Positions 34,858 through 46,577 of a stretch of 64,000 bases of DNA are shown here, in pieces (the first letter of the stretch is position 1; each line of letters begins with the position of its first letter). The notes below the pieces were generated by a model that was given only the letters and a program-made list of their open reading frames with translations, did not search any database and was not told the origin of the DNA. The DNA lies in assembly GCF_000203815.1 (NCBI RefSeq), contig NW_004457723.1, forward strand, positions 1,736,001-1,800,000, in the 5' to 3' direction. The position numbers were made by a program, and so were the translations under genes. Source of the stretch: Cavenderia fasciculata (Eukaryota > Evosea > Eumycetozoa > Acytosteliales > Cavenderiaceae).

Positions 34858-35018
34858 TTTAGAAAAGAAGAGTATAGTAATTATTATTATTAGGTATTAT
34901 TGTTTGTTGTTGTTATTATTAATATTATTAGTTATTGCTGTTGGTTGTTGAAATTATTAATATTATTAGTTATTGCTGTTGGTTGTTGTAATTATTAGTT
35001 ATTGTTGTTGGTTGTTGG

Positions 35019-35053
<35 letters not shown>

Positions 35054-35162
35054 AATGTTGTTATTACCAAAAGAGTGAAAGAGAATAATGATTACCTATA
35101 AAATAAAAAGAAAAAGAGTCAGTAAATTTAATTTTAATTATCAACTTTTGATACGGCGTTAA

Positions 35163-35560
35163 TTATGTTGGTCTACGAATGGTGATTGTTGCTTGGAAAC
35201 TGGTACTCTTGATCACTGGGCCGGGCGACTGTCTAGCGGATTGGTGATGAATGAATGATTGATTGGTGAATGAGGATTGTGGATTGGAGTGGTTGGTAAA
35301 GATTGTAATATTATTATGATTATTCTTTGTTGTAATTGGAATGATATTATTTGTTGGTGAACAATGAGGGGGTTGTCTGTCTATGTAGGAGGAATAATCG
35401 TTATTATTATTATTATTTGTTGGTCTTGTGTTATTATTGTTGTTATTATTATTATTGTTATTATTATTATTGTTGTTATTATTATTGTTATTGTTGTTGT
35501 TAATATTTTTTGATTGATTGTTGGTTGAGATGAATGATTGAACATGGTTGAAGCATGAGA

Positions 35561-35603
<43 letters not shown>

Positions 35604-37706
35604 GTTGGTGTTGGTATTTTTTAATTTAATGTAGTTTTTGTTATTATTGTTATTTGTATTATTTAATGACTGTGGATTAAAGTGATTGGCAAAGATTGTA
35701 ATATTATTACGATTATTATTGGTTGGTGAACAATGAATGGGTTGTCTGTCTTTGGAAGAGAAATAATTGTTGTTGTTATTATTATTATTATTGTTGTTAT
35801 TATTATTGTTGTTATTATTATTATTGTTATTGTTGTTGTTAATATTTTTTGTTTGTTTGTTGGTTGAGATGAATGATTCAACATGGTTGAAACATGAGAA
35901 TGATGATATGTTGTTGTTGTTGGCATAGTTATTATTATTATTATTGTTGTTATTTGTATTTTTTAATTTAATGTTGTTATTATTATTGTTGTTATTTGTT
36001 ACCAAGTTGTTTTTTAATCTTGAAATGTTGGAATGTCCTGATTTAAATGGGCTTGCAATTGATCTTGTTGATTTGATTATATTTGATATATATGATGTGT
36101 TTGATGATGTGGATGAATTGAAATGATTTGGTGAAATGGATGACGAATGAATTAATGAAGAATCATTATTATTATTAGATTGATTACTATAAAGAAGAAT
36201 TGATTGGTCTAAACATGTTAATGAATTTGTGCTGCTACTGCTACTGTTGCTGTTCAATTGAACAGACTCCTCCTTGTCTAAAAGAATGTGGTTGATTGTT
36301 GGATGGTGATGGCCAATGAAGAATGAAATATCATTATTATTATCGATGAGTATCGATTGGTTGAAATATAAAACTGAGATTGTATTGATGTTGTTGTTCA
36401 ATTGAACAGACTCCTCTTCCTCCTGATCTAAATTAAGATTGTTGGTGGTTGGTGAATGATTTGGTGATTGACAATGAAACAAAACATCACTAGAGTTTAA
36501 TGGAATGTGTGACATGGATGAGTGAATGGAAATGATTTCGATTTGTTGATGATCGTGGTTGTTGGTTGTTGAATGATTTGAATTTAATGGTTGTGATTGA
36601 CATTGGGACACAATAAAATCTGTATTAATGGATAATAATGAGTGAATAGATGAAAAGGAATTATTATTATTATTATTTGAGGATGGTGGAGTGATTTGTG
36701 AATATTGATTGTTGTGAGTTGATTTGTGAGTGTGGATTGAGGTGAGGATTGTATGATTGGTTGGTGATGATGATTGTTGTTGTATTGTTGTATGATTTGA
36801 ATGATTGGTTCCAAAACAGTTGGATGTTGGATGAATTAATGGATTATTATTTGTTTGTTTGTTGGCTGAGATGAATGTTTCAACATGGTTGAAGCATGAA
36901 AACGATGATGATGATGATGATGAGTTGGTAGTGTTTTTGTTGTTATTATTATTTTTGTATGATCGATTAATGAGTGCGGTGAGTGGATTGACAGAGTGTG
37001 GAGAGTGGATTGATTGGTGAATGTGGATTACGGAGGGATCGGCGAGGATTGCAAGATTGATTGGTGATGATTGTTGTCTTATTGTATCATTTGAATGATT
37101 CAAGCCAAAAGAGTTGAGAGAATAATTATTATTATTATTATTATTTGTTGTTGTGATGTTATTATTATTATTTGTATTTTTGTTAATATTTTTGTTATTA
37201 TTGTTGTTATTATTATTATTATTATTATTATTGATGGTAAAGATTGGTTGATGATCGAAATAAGGGATTGAATTTGTTGTTCTATTGCTGTTCGATTGAA
37301 CATATAAAAGAGTGTGGTTGTTGGTTGTTGAGTGATTTAATGGAAATTGAAAATTAAAACGAATTGACATTCCACAATTAAAAAATAAATAATTATTATT
37401 GTTGTCAGGAACGAATGAATGATTGGATTGACATTGGGTATCACTTGAATTATAAAATAAAATGGTTGACTGAATACTATTATTATTATTATTAACAATA
37501 ATTGATTGATGTTCAACATGGTTGAACAATGAGAATGTGATTGTGTTGTTGTTGTTGTTGTTGTTGTTGTTCAATTGAAATGACTCCTCTTCCCTCTTCT
37601 CTTCCTCTTCCGCTAAAAGAAAATGGTTGGTTGTTGAATGATTTAAGAGTAATGGTGATGATTGACAATAGGTCGAAACATCACTTGAATTAAATTGAAT
37701 GTACGT
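35163..37706 (-). CDS. Giant Asn/Ser/His-rich repeat protein (unit A)
   Basis: An open frame of about 848 codons without a supported ATG at its start; it is in the same frame as the next unit upstream and separated from it by a single TAA at 37707-37709. It consists of Asn, Ser, His, Ile and Thr, with recurring motifs FNHVExxSI, FGTNHSNHTTIQQ, HSSMSHIPLNSSDVLFHCQS and long poly-Asn and poly-Ser tracts. No domain is recognised. It probably once formed one reading frame with the two units upstream, which begin with a signal peptide, so a secreted or surface low-complexity protein is possible. Whether it is expressed is unknown. Confidence 0.45.
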
Positions 37707-38753
37707 TTAATGAGTGAATAAGTGAGGCTGATTCATGGTATTATTATTATTATTATTTGAAGATGGAGTGATTTGTGAATATTGATTGTTGTGAGTCGAA
37801 TTGTGAACGTGGATTGTGGTGAGGATTGTATGATGATTGATTGGTGATGATGATGGTTGTTGTTGTTGTATTGTTGTATGATTTGAATGGTTGGTTCCGA
37901 AACAGTTGAGAGTATCGAAATAATTGTTGGCAACTTTGGTATCTATAAAAATAAAAGAAGAGGCATCAGTAAAATGCTTTAAATTGATAGAGCTTGTTAC
38001 CGCGTTGTTGTTGTTTTCTATTCTTGAGATGTTGCTGGAGTATGTTGAAAATGGGCTTGTCTTTGATCTTGTTGGATTAATTGTCTTTGATAATAAATAT
38101 AATGTTGATGATGATGAGATGAAATGATTAGGTGAAATCAATGATGATGAATGAATTAATGAAAAATAGTTATTATTTGGTTGATTAATAATTGAAATTG
38201 ATTGATGATTAACATTGTCTAAGCATGTTAATGAATGTGTGCTGCTACTGCTACTGTTGTTCAATTGAACAAACTCCTCCTCCTCCTCTAAAAAAATGTG
38301 GTTGTTGGTTGTTGAATGAGTTAAAATATCACTAGATTTAAAACATGGAATCAATGATTGATGGTCATTGAAGAATGAAATATTATTATTATTATTAATA
38401 TCTATGGGAATCGATTGGTTGAAAAATGAAACTAAGATTGTACTGCTGCTGTTCAATTGAACAGACACCTCCTGATCTAAATTAAGATTGTTGGTGGTTG
38501 GTGAATGATTTGGTGATTGACAATGAAACAAAACATCACTAGAGTTTAATGGAATGTGTGACATGGATGAATGAATGGAAATGATTTCCATTTGTTGATG
38601 ATCGTGGTTGTTGGTTGTTGTATGATTCAATGGTAATTGAAAATGAGATTGAGATAAAACATTTAAACCAAAAGGAGATAACATTGATGAATTAAAAGAT
38701 AAATTATTATTTTGATTTTTTATAAAATAAAATGGTTGATTGATGTTCAACAT
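37707..38753 (-). CDS. Asn/Ser/His-rich repeat protein (unit B)
   Basis: A frame of 348 codons sharing long near-identical stretches with unit A, offset by about 2.05 kb (for example 36425 and 38474 start the same roughly 95-bp block). The same motifs recur: HIPLNSSDVLFHCQS, NHSPTTNNLNLDQE, CFGTNHSNHTTIQQ. It ends at a TAA that lies in frame with unit A. The first codons appear to be in a different phase relative to the homologous unit, which suggests earlier indels. Confidence 0.4.
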   Translation of the reverse strand: MLNINQPFYFIKNQNNNLSFNSSMLSPFGLNVLSQSHFQLPLNHTTTNNHDHQQMEIISIHSSMSHIPLNSSDVLFHCQSPNHSPTTNNLNLDQEVSVQLNSSSTILVSFFNQSIPIDINNNNNISFFNDHQSLIPCFKSSDILTHSTTNNHIFLEEEEEFVQLNNSSSSSTHSLTCLDNVNHQSISIINQPNNNYFSLIHSSSLISPNHFISSSSTLYLLSKTINPTRSKTSPFSTYSSNISRIENNNNAVTSSINLKHFTDASSFIFIDTKVANNYFDTLNCFGTNHSNHTTIQQQQPSSSPINHHTILTTIHVHNSTHNNQYSQITPSSNNNNNNTMNQPHLFTH

Positions 38754-38828
38754 GGTTGAACAATGAGAATGTGATTGTGTTGTTGTTCAATTGAAATGAC
38801 TCCTCCTCCTTCTTCTCTTCCTCTTCCG

Positions 38829-39683
38829 CTAAAAGAAAATGGTTGGTGTTGAATGATTTAAGAGTAATGGTGATGATGACAAATAGGTCGAAACATCACT
38901 TGAATTAATTGGAATGTACATGTATAATGAGGGAATAAGTGAGACAGATTCATTATTCTTGTTGTAAATAATATTATTAATGATTGAAATGTTGAATGGA
39001 TGTTCATCATTGTTGTTGAACAATGGGATTGATGTTAAAGGATAAAATAAAATTGAACTCTGGTTCATTGATGGAAATTGAATATAGTTCTCCTCCTCTT
39101 CTTCTTCCTCCTCCTCTTCCTCCTTTATTGAATGATTTAATATTAATGGTGATTGTGATGGAAATGGTAACACAATAATATCACTTGAATTAAATTGAAT
39201 GATTATGTCATAGGACATTGATGGATAACTAATGATTGGATTATTGTCTAAACAAGTGTTTGAAAATGTATTATTGTTGTTCAATTGAACAGTCTTCTCC
39301 CTTTCTTCTAAAAGAATGAGGTTGTTGGTTGTTGAATAATTTGAAATTAATGGTAATGGTAATGGTTGTGATTGACATTGAGACACAATAATATCACTTG
39401 AATTATTAATGGATAATGGGTGAATAAAGGAAAAGGATTTATTATTTTTATGAGCAATGGAAATGATTGGAATTGGTTGAAGTTCAACATGGTTGAAAGA
39501 TGAGCTGTTATTGTAAACATGATAATCGTTGATGCTAATTGATTGAAGTTCTACATGGTTGAAAGATGAGAATAAAGATGATGATGATGATGTGTTGTAA
39601 ACAACATAATCATTGTTGTCATGAGAAACAACAAACGAAACAAAGATTGACAAAATAAAGAAGATAATGATTAAAGAGTGCAT
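38829..39683 (-). CDS. Asn/Ser-rich repeat protein with signal peptide (unit C)
   Basis: This 284-codon frame has a strong N-terminal signal peptide (MHSLIIIFFILSIFVSFVVS) and many NxS/T sites. It carries two FNHVELQ repeats and a poly-Glu tract. It ends where a single base is missing compared with the homologous block near 37620 (ACACC against ACAACC), after which the repeat continues out of frame toward unit B. It is the likely 5' end of the whole array. Confidence 0.45.
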   Translation of the reverse strand: MHSLIIIFFILSIFVSFVVSHDNNDYVVYNTSSSSSLFSSFNHVELQSISINDYHVYNNSSSFNHVELQPIPIISIAHKNNKSFSFIHPLSINNSSDIIVSQCQSQPLPLPLISNYSTTNNLILLEEREKTVQLNNNNTFSNTCLDNNPIISYPSMSYDIIIQFNSSDIIVLPFPSQSPLILNHSIKEEEEEEEEEEENYIQFPSMNQSSILFYPLTSIPLFNNNDEHPFNISIINNIIYNKNNESVSLIPSLYMYIPINSSDVSTYLSSSPLLLNHSTPTIFF

Positions 39684-40617
39684 AATAAATTTGAGAGTAG
39701 AAAAAAATGGATTTAAATTTGTTGATTGGTATTGATTGATTGAGTGTTTTAAAGGCTATAAAAGATGGTAGAAAAATAAAGAGTAAATTAAAAGTTAATT
39801 AGTATAGAGAGACAGAGAGACAGAGAGAGATAGCAGAGAGAGAGAGAGAGAGTTAATTATTTGTATATATCATACGATTTTTGAAACAAGTTTCATAAAA
39901 GAAATAAAAGGAATAATCACACTGATATAAAGAGAGCAAAGGTTGGTTGGTAGGGTAAAGCAAGAAGTGCCTCTCCAAAATTATTTAAATATTTTTAATC
40001 AACCATATTAGTGTGTGGGTAGTGTGGGTTTATATATCTGATACGAATAAAAGTATTTTTCATTGCTGGATGGTGATGGGGTATGTCTCAAGTAGTCTGA
40101 ACGAGTTTGACTAAAAAAGGTAGCAATTTAGCACTATGAAAATAAATATGCCAACCAAACTTGGTAGTCTTTCTATTTAAATATATATATATATTTATTA
40201 TCATATATCTAAATAAAACAAACAAATTAGTTGATTTATATAAATATATTATATATATATTATAACCTACACCACCCACCTATTACTTTTCCTTATTGAT
40301 AACCATCTTTAACATCTTTGTCGAACATGTTGAATTTGGAACTAATACCTAACAATAATTATAATGTAAAGAATACTAATAAATAAGATCGATCAAATCT
40401 AATTACTTTTATCTCTCTCTCTCCTCTCCCCTCTCTCTCTCTCTATCTGTGCACTAAAAGAATATGAGATTATAATTAATTATTAATATTTAAATATTAT
40501 TATTATTTATTGAGTTCATTTCTTCAATGGGACGAACCAACTTTGTGTGAAAAAAATCAAAGTAATAAACGCGTGAAGTAGAGATAGTCATTGTGTAAAT
40601 ATAAATAGAAACAAACA
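39684..40617. other. Intergenic; divergent promoters
   Basis: AT-rich with AGAG and CTCT tracts; no gene or RNA recognised. It separates the leftward low-complexity array from the rightward CCDC12 gene. Confidence 0.5.
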
Positions 40618-41778
40618 ATGACAAAAGATAATAATACTACTACTGAATCAGAGACATCAAATGTTGAAGATATCGATTGGAATGCATTAGACAAGTTAAA
40701 GAGAGCTGATTTACAAAGACTATGTAAAGAGTTTTCATTGCCTTTGAAAGCAACTTCAAAAGTATGTTATAAGATTGGCAATCTTATACACTCAATATTG
40801 AGTATTATTAACACTATATTATATATATATATATATTAGAATGCAGAGATATTAGAAGCTTTAAGATCATTTAAAAAAGATTATGATGAAAAGAAAGAAC
40901 AACAATTAAAAGAAGAACAAGAAAAGAAAAAGAATGATCAACAAGATATAAAAAATATTGTAAATAATAATAGTAGTAGTAGTAGTAGTAATGATACAAC
41001 GACGACAACGACGACAAGTACTACAACAACAAATGTAAATGAAGAAAAAGAAGAAGAAGAATCTAAAATGGATGATAAAGAAGATGAAGATGAGGAAGAA
41101 GAAGAATCAAAACAACCAACGATAGAAGTTGAAACGCAACAACAATTATTGGATACACTACTTATACCAGAGATAAATGAAACTGATATTGCACAACCAC
41201 AACAATCTAAAAAGAGATATGAAGAGGAATTAAATAATGATGATAATGACAATGATGATGATAGAAGAAGAGTTGTTCAAGATGACAATCTATTAGATGA
41301 CGATATGGAAAAGAAAATAAATCATCAGTATGTATACTTATATAGAATAGAATAGAAATAGAATAGAACTGAAGATGGATGGATGGATCTAACAAAAACC
41401 AATTAATTTAAATATTATAATAGAGGATTAAAATTTAGAAATTATGTACCAAGAGACCCAACACTATTACCATACAGAATACCAAAGAGTAAAGTACCAG
41501 AGATTGTAGAAGAGTTAATGGAGAGATTAAAAGTATTGGAAACAAGTGGATTGGACAACTCATCATTATTGCCACGAAAGGTTAATTGGGATCTAAAGAG
41601 AGACTTGGAAAAGAAATTAAACAAATTGGAAAAGAGAACAAATGTATCGGTTTATCAATTGATCAAACAATCCATTCTAGCAAATACCAATGGAACCAAT
41701 AGTAATAATAATAACAATAATAATAATAATGAAACTTCGATGCAACTATTATCAAGAACTGTCGATAAATTGAAATAA
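40618..41778 (+). CDS. CCDC12: CCDC12/Cwf18 spliceosome protein with N-terminal SAP-like helix pair
   Basis: Three exons: 40618-40761, 40840-41327 and 41424-41778; 328 residues, in frame. Residues about 20-65 (WNALDKLKRADLQRLCKEF, then LEALRSFKK) resemble a SAP DNA/RNA-binding motif. A long acidic and Thr/Ser-rich linker follows. The C-terminal part is the Cwf18 domain: LKFRNYVPRD, PRKVNWDLKRDLEKKLNKLEKRT and QLIKQSI. Cwf18/CCDC12 is a component of the activated spliceosome. Usual family members are about 120-170 residues, so the N-terminal half is additional. Confidence 0.8.
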
Positions 41779-42193
41779 ATAGAACAAGTAAGATCGATAG
41801 ATGATCTATATAATAGATCAGATCAAAAAAAAAAAACAAAAAAATCTCTCCTCTCTTTTTGGTCAACTCAAAAAGAAATCGAGAGAGGTTTTTCGATTAC
41901 TTTGGTGTCACGCGATGTTGCCCTCTCACGATTTGTTAAAAAATTAAATTGTCTTGAAAAAAATTGGTGATAATCACCAACCCCTTTAACAACATAGAGT
42001 GAAAGATAGATATATACAGATAGAGGATGTTATATAATAATATTGCAAACAACAACATCACACAATAAATACAATAACAGAATTTATATATAATATATAT
42101 AAATTAACATCTATAGAAGAGAGGAGGAGTAGACAGAGAGAGATAGATATATCTCTTTTTTTTAACTTTCACAAAGAGAGAGAGAGAGAGAGA

Positions 42194-43560
42194 ATGAGTT
42201 CACAAGATATATCATCATCATCACAAGATGCATTGGTGGATTATTATATCGATACTAGTTGGATATTAGATGCTGCAAATCTTGTTTTCTGTATGTATTA
42301 TTACATATATTAAATATAGATAAACAAACCAACTAACTCATCTTTCCTTACACCTTCCTCTACTTTTTAGTTATGCAAGCAGGATTTGGAATGATAGAAG
42401 CAGGGATGGTGAGAGCAAAGAATACAAAGAGTATATTATTAAAGAATATGATCAATACTGCCATCGGAGCAATAGGGTTCTATTGCTTTGGACATGCGTT
42501 TGCTTATGGTAATTCCAAATCGAGTCTCTCCAATAGCTTTATAGGTGTTGGTAGTTTCTTCCTATCGGATTACGATAATTACGCGTACTGGTTGATTCAG
42601 TGGGCATATGCTGCGACAGCAACTACCATTGCGACGGGCGCGATGGCCGAGCGCACACAAATGCCTTGCTATCTGTTGTTTTCGCTGCTGCAGACGACGC
42701 TGATATACCCGGTTGTCGCACATTGGATATGGAGCGCGGGCAATGGATGGCTGTTTTCATTGGGCATTGCCGATTATGCAGGTGGTGCCGTCGTACATAT
42801 AGTGGCGGGTGCAGCTGGTGCTGCGGGCTCGTTTTTGTTGGGACCGCGTATTGGAAGGTTTGACCATGATAATGGAGGTCGGCCCAAAGCGTTGCCGGGA
42901 CACAATGTAGTGCTCACGACGTTGGGTGCGATGATTCTATGGTACTCGTGGTACGGATACACGACGGGCGCGTCACTCGGCAATCATGTGCTGCCCGCGT
43001 CGCGTGTGTCGGTTGTCGCGACACTGTCGGGCGCGACGGGGTTGCTAACAGTACTAGCGATCGGTCGTCTGCTGACTGGACAATACGACCTCGTCAAGGG
43101 CATCAACGGGCTCGTCGCAGGACTAGTCTCATCGACCGCCGGATGTGCCTATATCGAGCCGTGGGCAGGCATCGTGGTCGGTGCAATTGGCGCCATCATA
43201 TACTATTCATCCTCGTGGGTCCTTCTCAACTGGGCCCACATTGACGACCCCGTCGACGCAGTCTCTGTGCACTTGTTTGGTGGCGCGTGGTCGGTTATCA
43301 GCGTCGCCTTTTTTGCCAAGCACGGACCCGTCCGAAACCCCACCTCGACCATGCCCGACGGCATCATCTATGGTGGCGGTATTGGACAGCTCTGGATCCA
43401 ACTCGTAGCCGTCACCATGGCCACGCTCTGGGCCACCATCATCTCATCGATATTCTTTCAAATTATGAAATACTTTCAATGGTTCCGAGTAGATGTTGAC
43501 ACTGAACTAGCAGGTCTAGATAATATGAATCATGGTGGTGCTGCTATTTTCGATTTCTAA
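42194..43560 (+). CDS. Ammonium transporter (AMT/MEP/Rh family)
   Basis: Two exons: 42194-42290 and 42371-43560; 428 residues. Eleven hydrophobic segments are visible. Key residues are kept: the signature DYAGGAVVHIVAGAAG with the conserved Asp and first pore His, and the second pore His in VDAVSVHLFGGAW. It conducts ammonium across the plasma or endolysosomal membrane; in Dictyostelium such transporters set ammonia signalling during development. The second half of the coding region is unusually GC-rich for this window. Confidence 0.95.
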
Positions 43561-44125
43561 CAAGTCAACAAACCAAAAAGTTTCAAAATCTCATTTACAA
43601 ACAAAGGGATTATTTTATATATATATACATACATACATATCAGATTAATAGATAATAGATAACAACAACAACAACAACAAACTAATAGGAACAACAACAA
43701 CACCCGATAACAGATAAATGATTATAGTTGATTACTTTCCATAATCTTTTATTCTCCACACCACATCGCCATCCAACAAACTTTTTCTCAACAAACCAAA
43801 CCAACCAACCAACCAAAGTAATCAAATAAACACAACCTGTAAAATATATTTTATTTAATCAAAACACAACACCTATCTATTTCATTTCATATCTTTAAAT
43901 TGATTGACTTTTATTTATATATTATATTTTTATTATGTTTTTGAGTTTTGGTTTTCTAAAGTGCAATTCCCCAAAAAAGGGCAAACTCAACCTTTTTGGT
44001 TCATATAATTTCGTGGGTTGAATTTCATCATCATTGGTAGAGAGATAGTAGTAGTAACTGTATAGGTCAAGGTTTATTCATTCACACAGATATTAAGGAG
44101 AGAGAAAGAGAGAGACATTGTACAA
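43561..44125. other. Intergenic; promoter of the ARM-repeat gene
   Basis: AT-rich with AAC repeats; no gene or RNA recognised. Confidence 0.5.
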
Positions 44126-46427
44126 ATGTCTCTACAACCTACACAATATACTTTAATCAATAGAGTAGATCCAATTTTACATCAGGTATTTATAATAAAC
44201 AATAATGAATGATACAAAATGAGATGTATACTAATTCATTCTGTGATGTATCTATTTATATACTACATCTTAATCTATATTAGATTCTAAATGAATCAAG
44301 AAACTTAAAAGATGTTATCATCAAAGAGTATTATGTCGAAATGTTAACAAACCTAATCATTGACTTGTCAGATCCATTGATTAGAGAGCCTTTATTCTTT
44401 ATACAAGAGATTAAATCATGTTTGGATTTGGTCGAGACAATTCAAAGAGTATATGGAGCTGAAGACTATCGAATATTTGTGGTTGGATGGGTTCTAGTAT
44501 CTGGTGTATTCAATACATTGGCAACATTGGAACCATTAGAAAAGGAACCAATCATCAATAGATTACAATCAATGTTTGATATATTAATTCAATTTAGATG
44601 TTTAAAAGATGTTGTATGTAATAGAAACAAACAAATCAATCAAATCAATCAAATCAACCAGTTTTAATTAAAAACTCTATTCTTTTTTTCCTTTAAACTA
44701 TAGAATTCATTGGAAATATTAAGACAACCCACAACAAAGGAAGAATATCCTGCACAATTAATACCGTTTATGAAAGAAAGAGTAATGACACAATTTAAAT
44801 TATAATATTATTAATTTGTTATTGACAAAACTCTCTTCTCTTTTATTTTTACTATTAGTTAAATTCACAATTACCAATCATTATTGAACATGTAAAAAAG
44901 GATTATAATTTATTAATTGCACTGATGGGATTGAGAGCATTGGCATATCATCAAAGAATGTGGAGATGTATCGAAAATATATTAAAGACTGATATATTAT
45001 TACCACTACTAAGAATAGCAAGTGACTCTTATAATATAGTAAACTATATAACAGATAATTGGACTGAAACTTATTTCCCATCAAAAATACGTTTTGATTT
45101 TGGTTTTAATTTAAAACCAAGAAAAGTTATTCATTTAATTTGTGTATGTAAACACACAAAAATAATAACATATTAAAAAACTGATTATATTAATATTTGT
45201 TTATTTTTATTATTTATTATTTAGAATGAAGTAATTAGATTAATAACAAATTTAACATCAGGAGAATTTGAAACAACAAAGAGTATTGTGGATCAAAAAG
45301 CAATTCCATTTTTTAGTAAAGTATTGGATAGTTCAAGTCAAGATCTTCAACATTATGCATTGAATGGAATTGGTAATATTATTTTTGAAAAGGAACAATG
45401 GAGAGACGAGTTTATAGAAACTTATTCACTGTTGGACAAGACCAAGGCCATGTTGAGTGACCCAATCGTCAAAACAACAACCGAGTTTTTAGAAGACTTT
45501 TCAAATATATTTGCTGCAGTGACCTATGGTGACACACCCTCGATTCTGTGGGAGACCATCACAGACATATTGCCATACGTCAACAGGTATCTAATGTGTG
45601 ATAGTGCCACCACTAGAGGCAATGTCACGAGGATATTAGAGTACATTACTTTGCATTCAGAGTTTGACTATCATGTCTTGGAACGATTTGGGTTTGACAA
45701 GTTCCTTGTCGACAATTTAAACAGTGACCATCAATATATACTCGAACCTTCAATCTACGCCATTGGCAATATATTCCAAAAGGCACAGGTTGGAACTCGA
45801 TCGTTGGTCAGTAACAAGCTTATGGATCCCTTTAAAAGAATACTAAACAATATCGACAATCAACATTTAATGCGACTCGTTTTATGGATCATTTCAAATA
45901 TGGTAGTAGGAGAAGGTGTGGCAGATTTAAAAGGATTTGTCATTGACAGTAAAATCATTCAACTGCTCTCTGAAATGGTTGCTAGGTATCCAATAGAAGA
46001 CCCTCCAATGGAAACTAATCTTCCACCAGTAGTCGAGAAACCTACTGGCACCAGTATTATCATTGAATCAAAAACGGTAGAAGAGATCATGTGGGTCATT
46101 GGTAATTTGATATGCAATCCAATATCAGACGAAGAGGTACATGAGTGTGTCGAACAAGGTATTCTAATGCTATTGTGTAAACTCTACCCATACGTCCCAT
46201 CAGAGACATGCTATCTCAACCTGTCAGACAGTTTAGAGTACATTCTTACACAAGACAATCATCTATTGTACATGGCCCATTTGATTCAGTTAGGGTTTCA
46301 CAATCTAACGCCCAACACTCGATATGATCCTGACCCTTTCGAAGCTCTACTCAATTTTTTTAATCAAACTACAAATCCAAATGTTGAAGAGGATTATTTA
46401 AAATCAATGTCTTTTTCGAAATTTTAA
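44126..46427 (+). CDS. Armadillo-repeat protein, importin-alpha-like
   Basis: Five exons: 44126-44185, 44284-44613, 44704-44781, 44859-45143 and 45225-46427; all phase 0; 651 residues. The C-terminal half shows ARM-type helices with the characteristic xxIGNI or xxISNM motifs (NGIGNIIF, YAIGNIF, LWIISNM, WVIGNLI), as in importin alpha. No basic importin-beta-binding segment is visible at the N-terminus, and the classical Trp-Asn ladder is only partly present. It may be a transport adaptor or another ARM scaffold. Function is open. Confidence 0.75.
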
Positions 46428-46577
46428 AAGAACAAATAATAATATAACCAACCACACTATTTACTAACCAAAAAAAAAAAAAAAGAATAAACTACTAGAA
46501 TCAATTAATTAATTTTTTCTATATATTTATATCATAATTATATTCTATTATAAAACTAAAACTTTGATTTATTTAAT

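Larger units (their letters stand above)
33465..35162. other. Intergenic region with palindromes and short direct repeats
   Basis: No gene is supported. A small perfect hairpin (GACTATGG, four-base loop, CCATAGTC) is at 33674-33693. The larger palindrome and the three direct repeats listed separately lie at 34551-34857. The rest is AT-rich with TTATTA runs toward the low-complexity gene. Confidence 0.5.
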
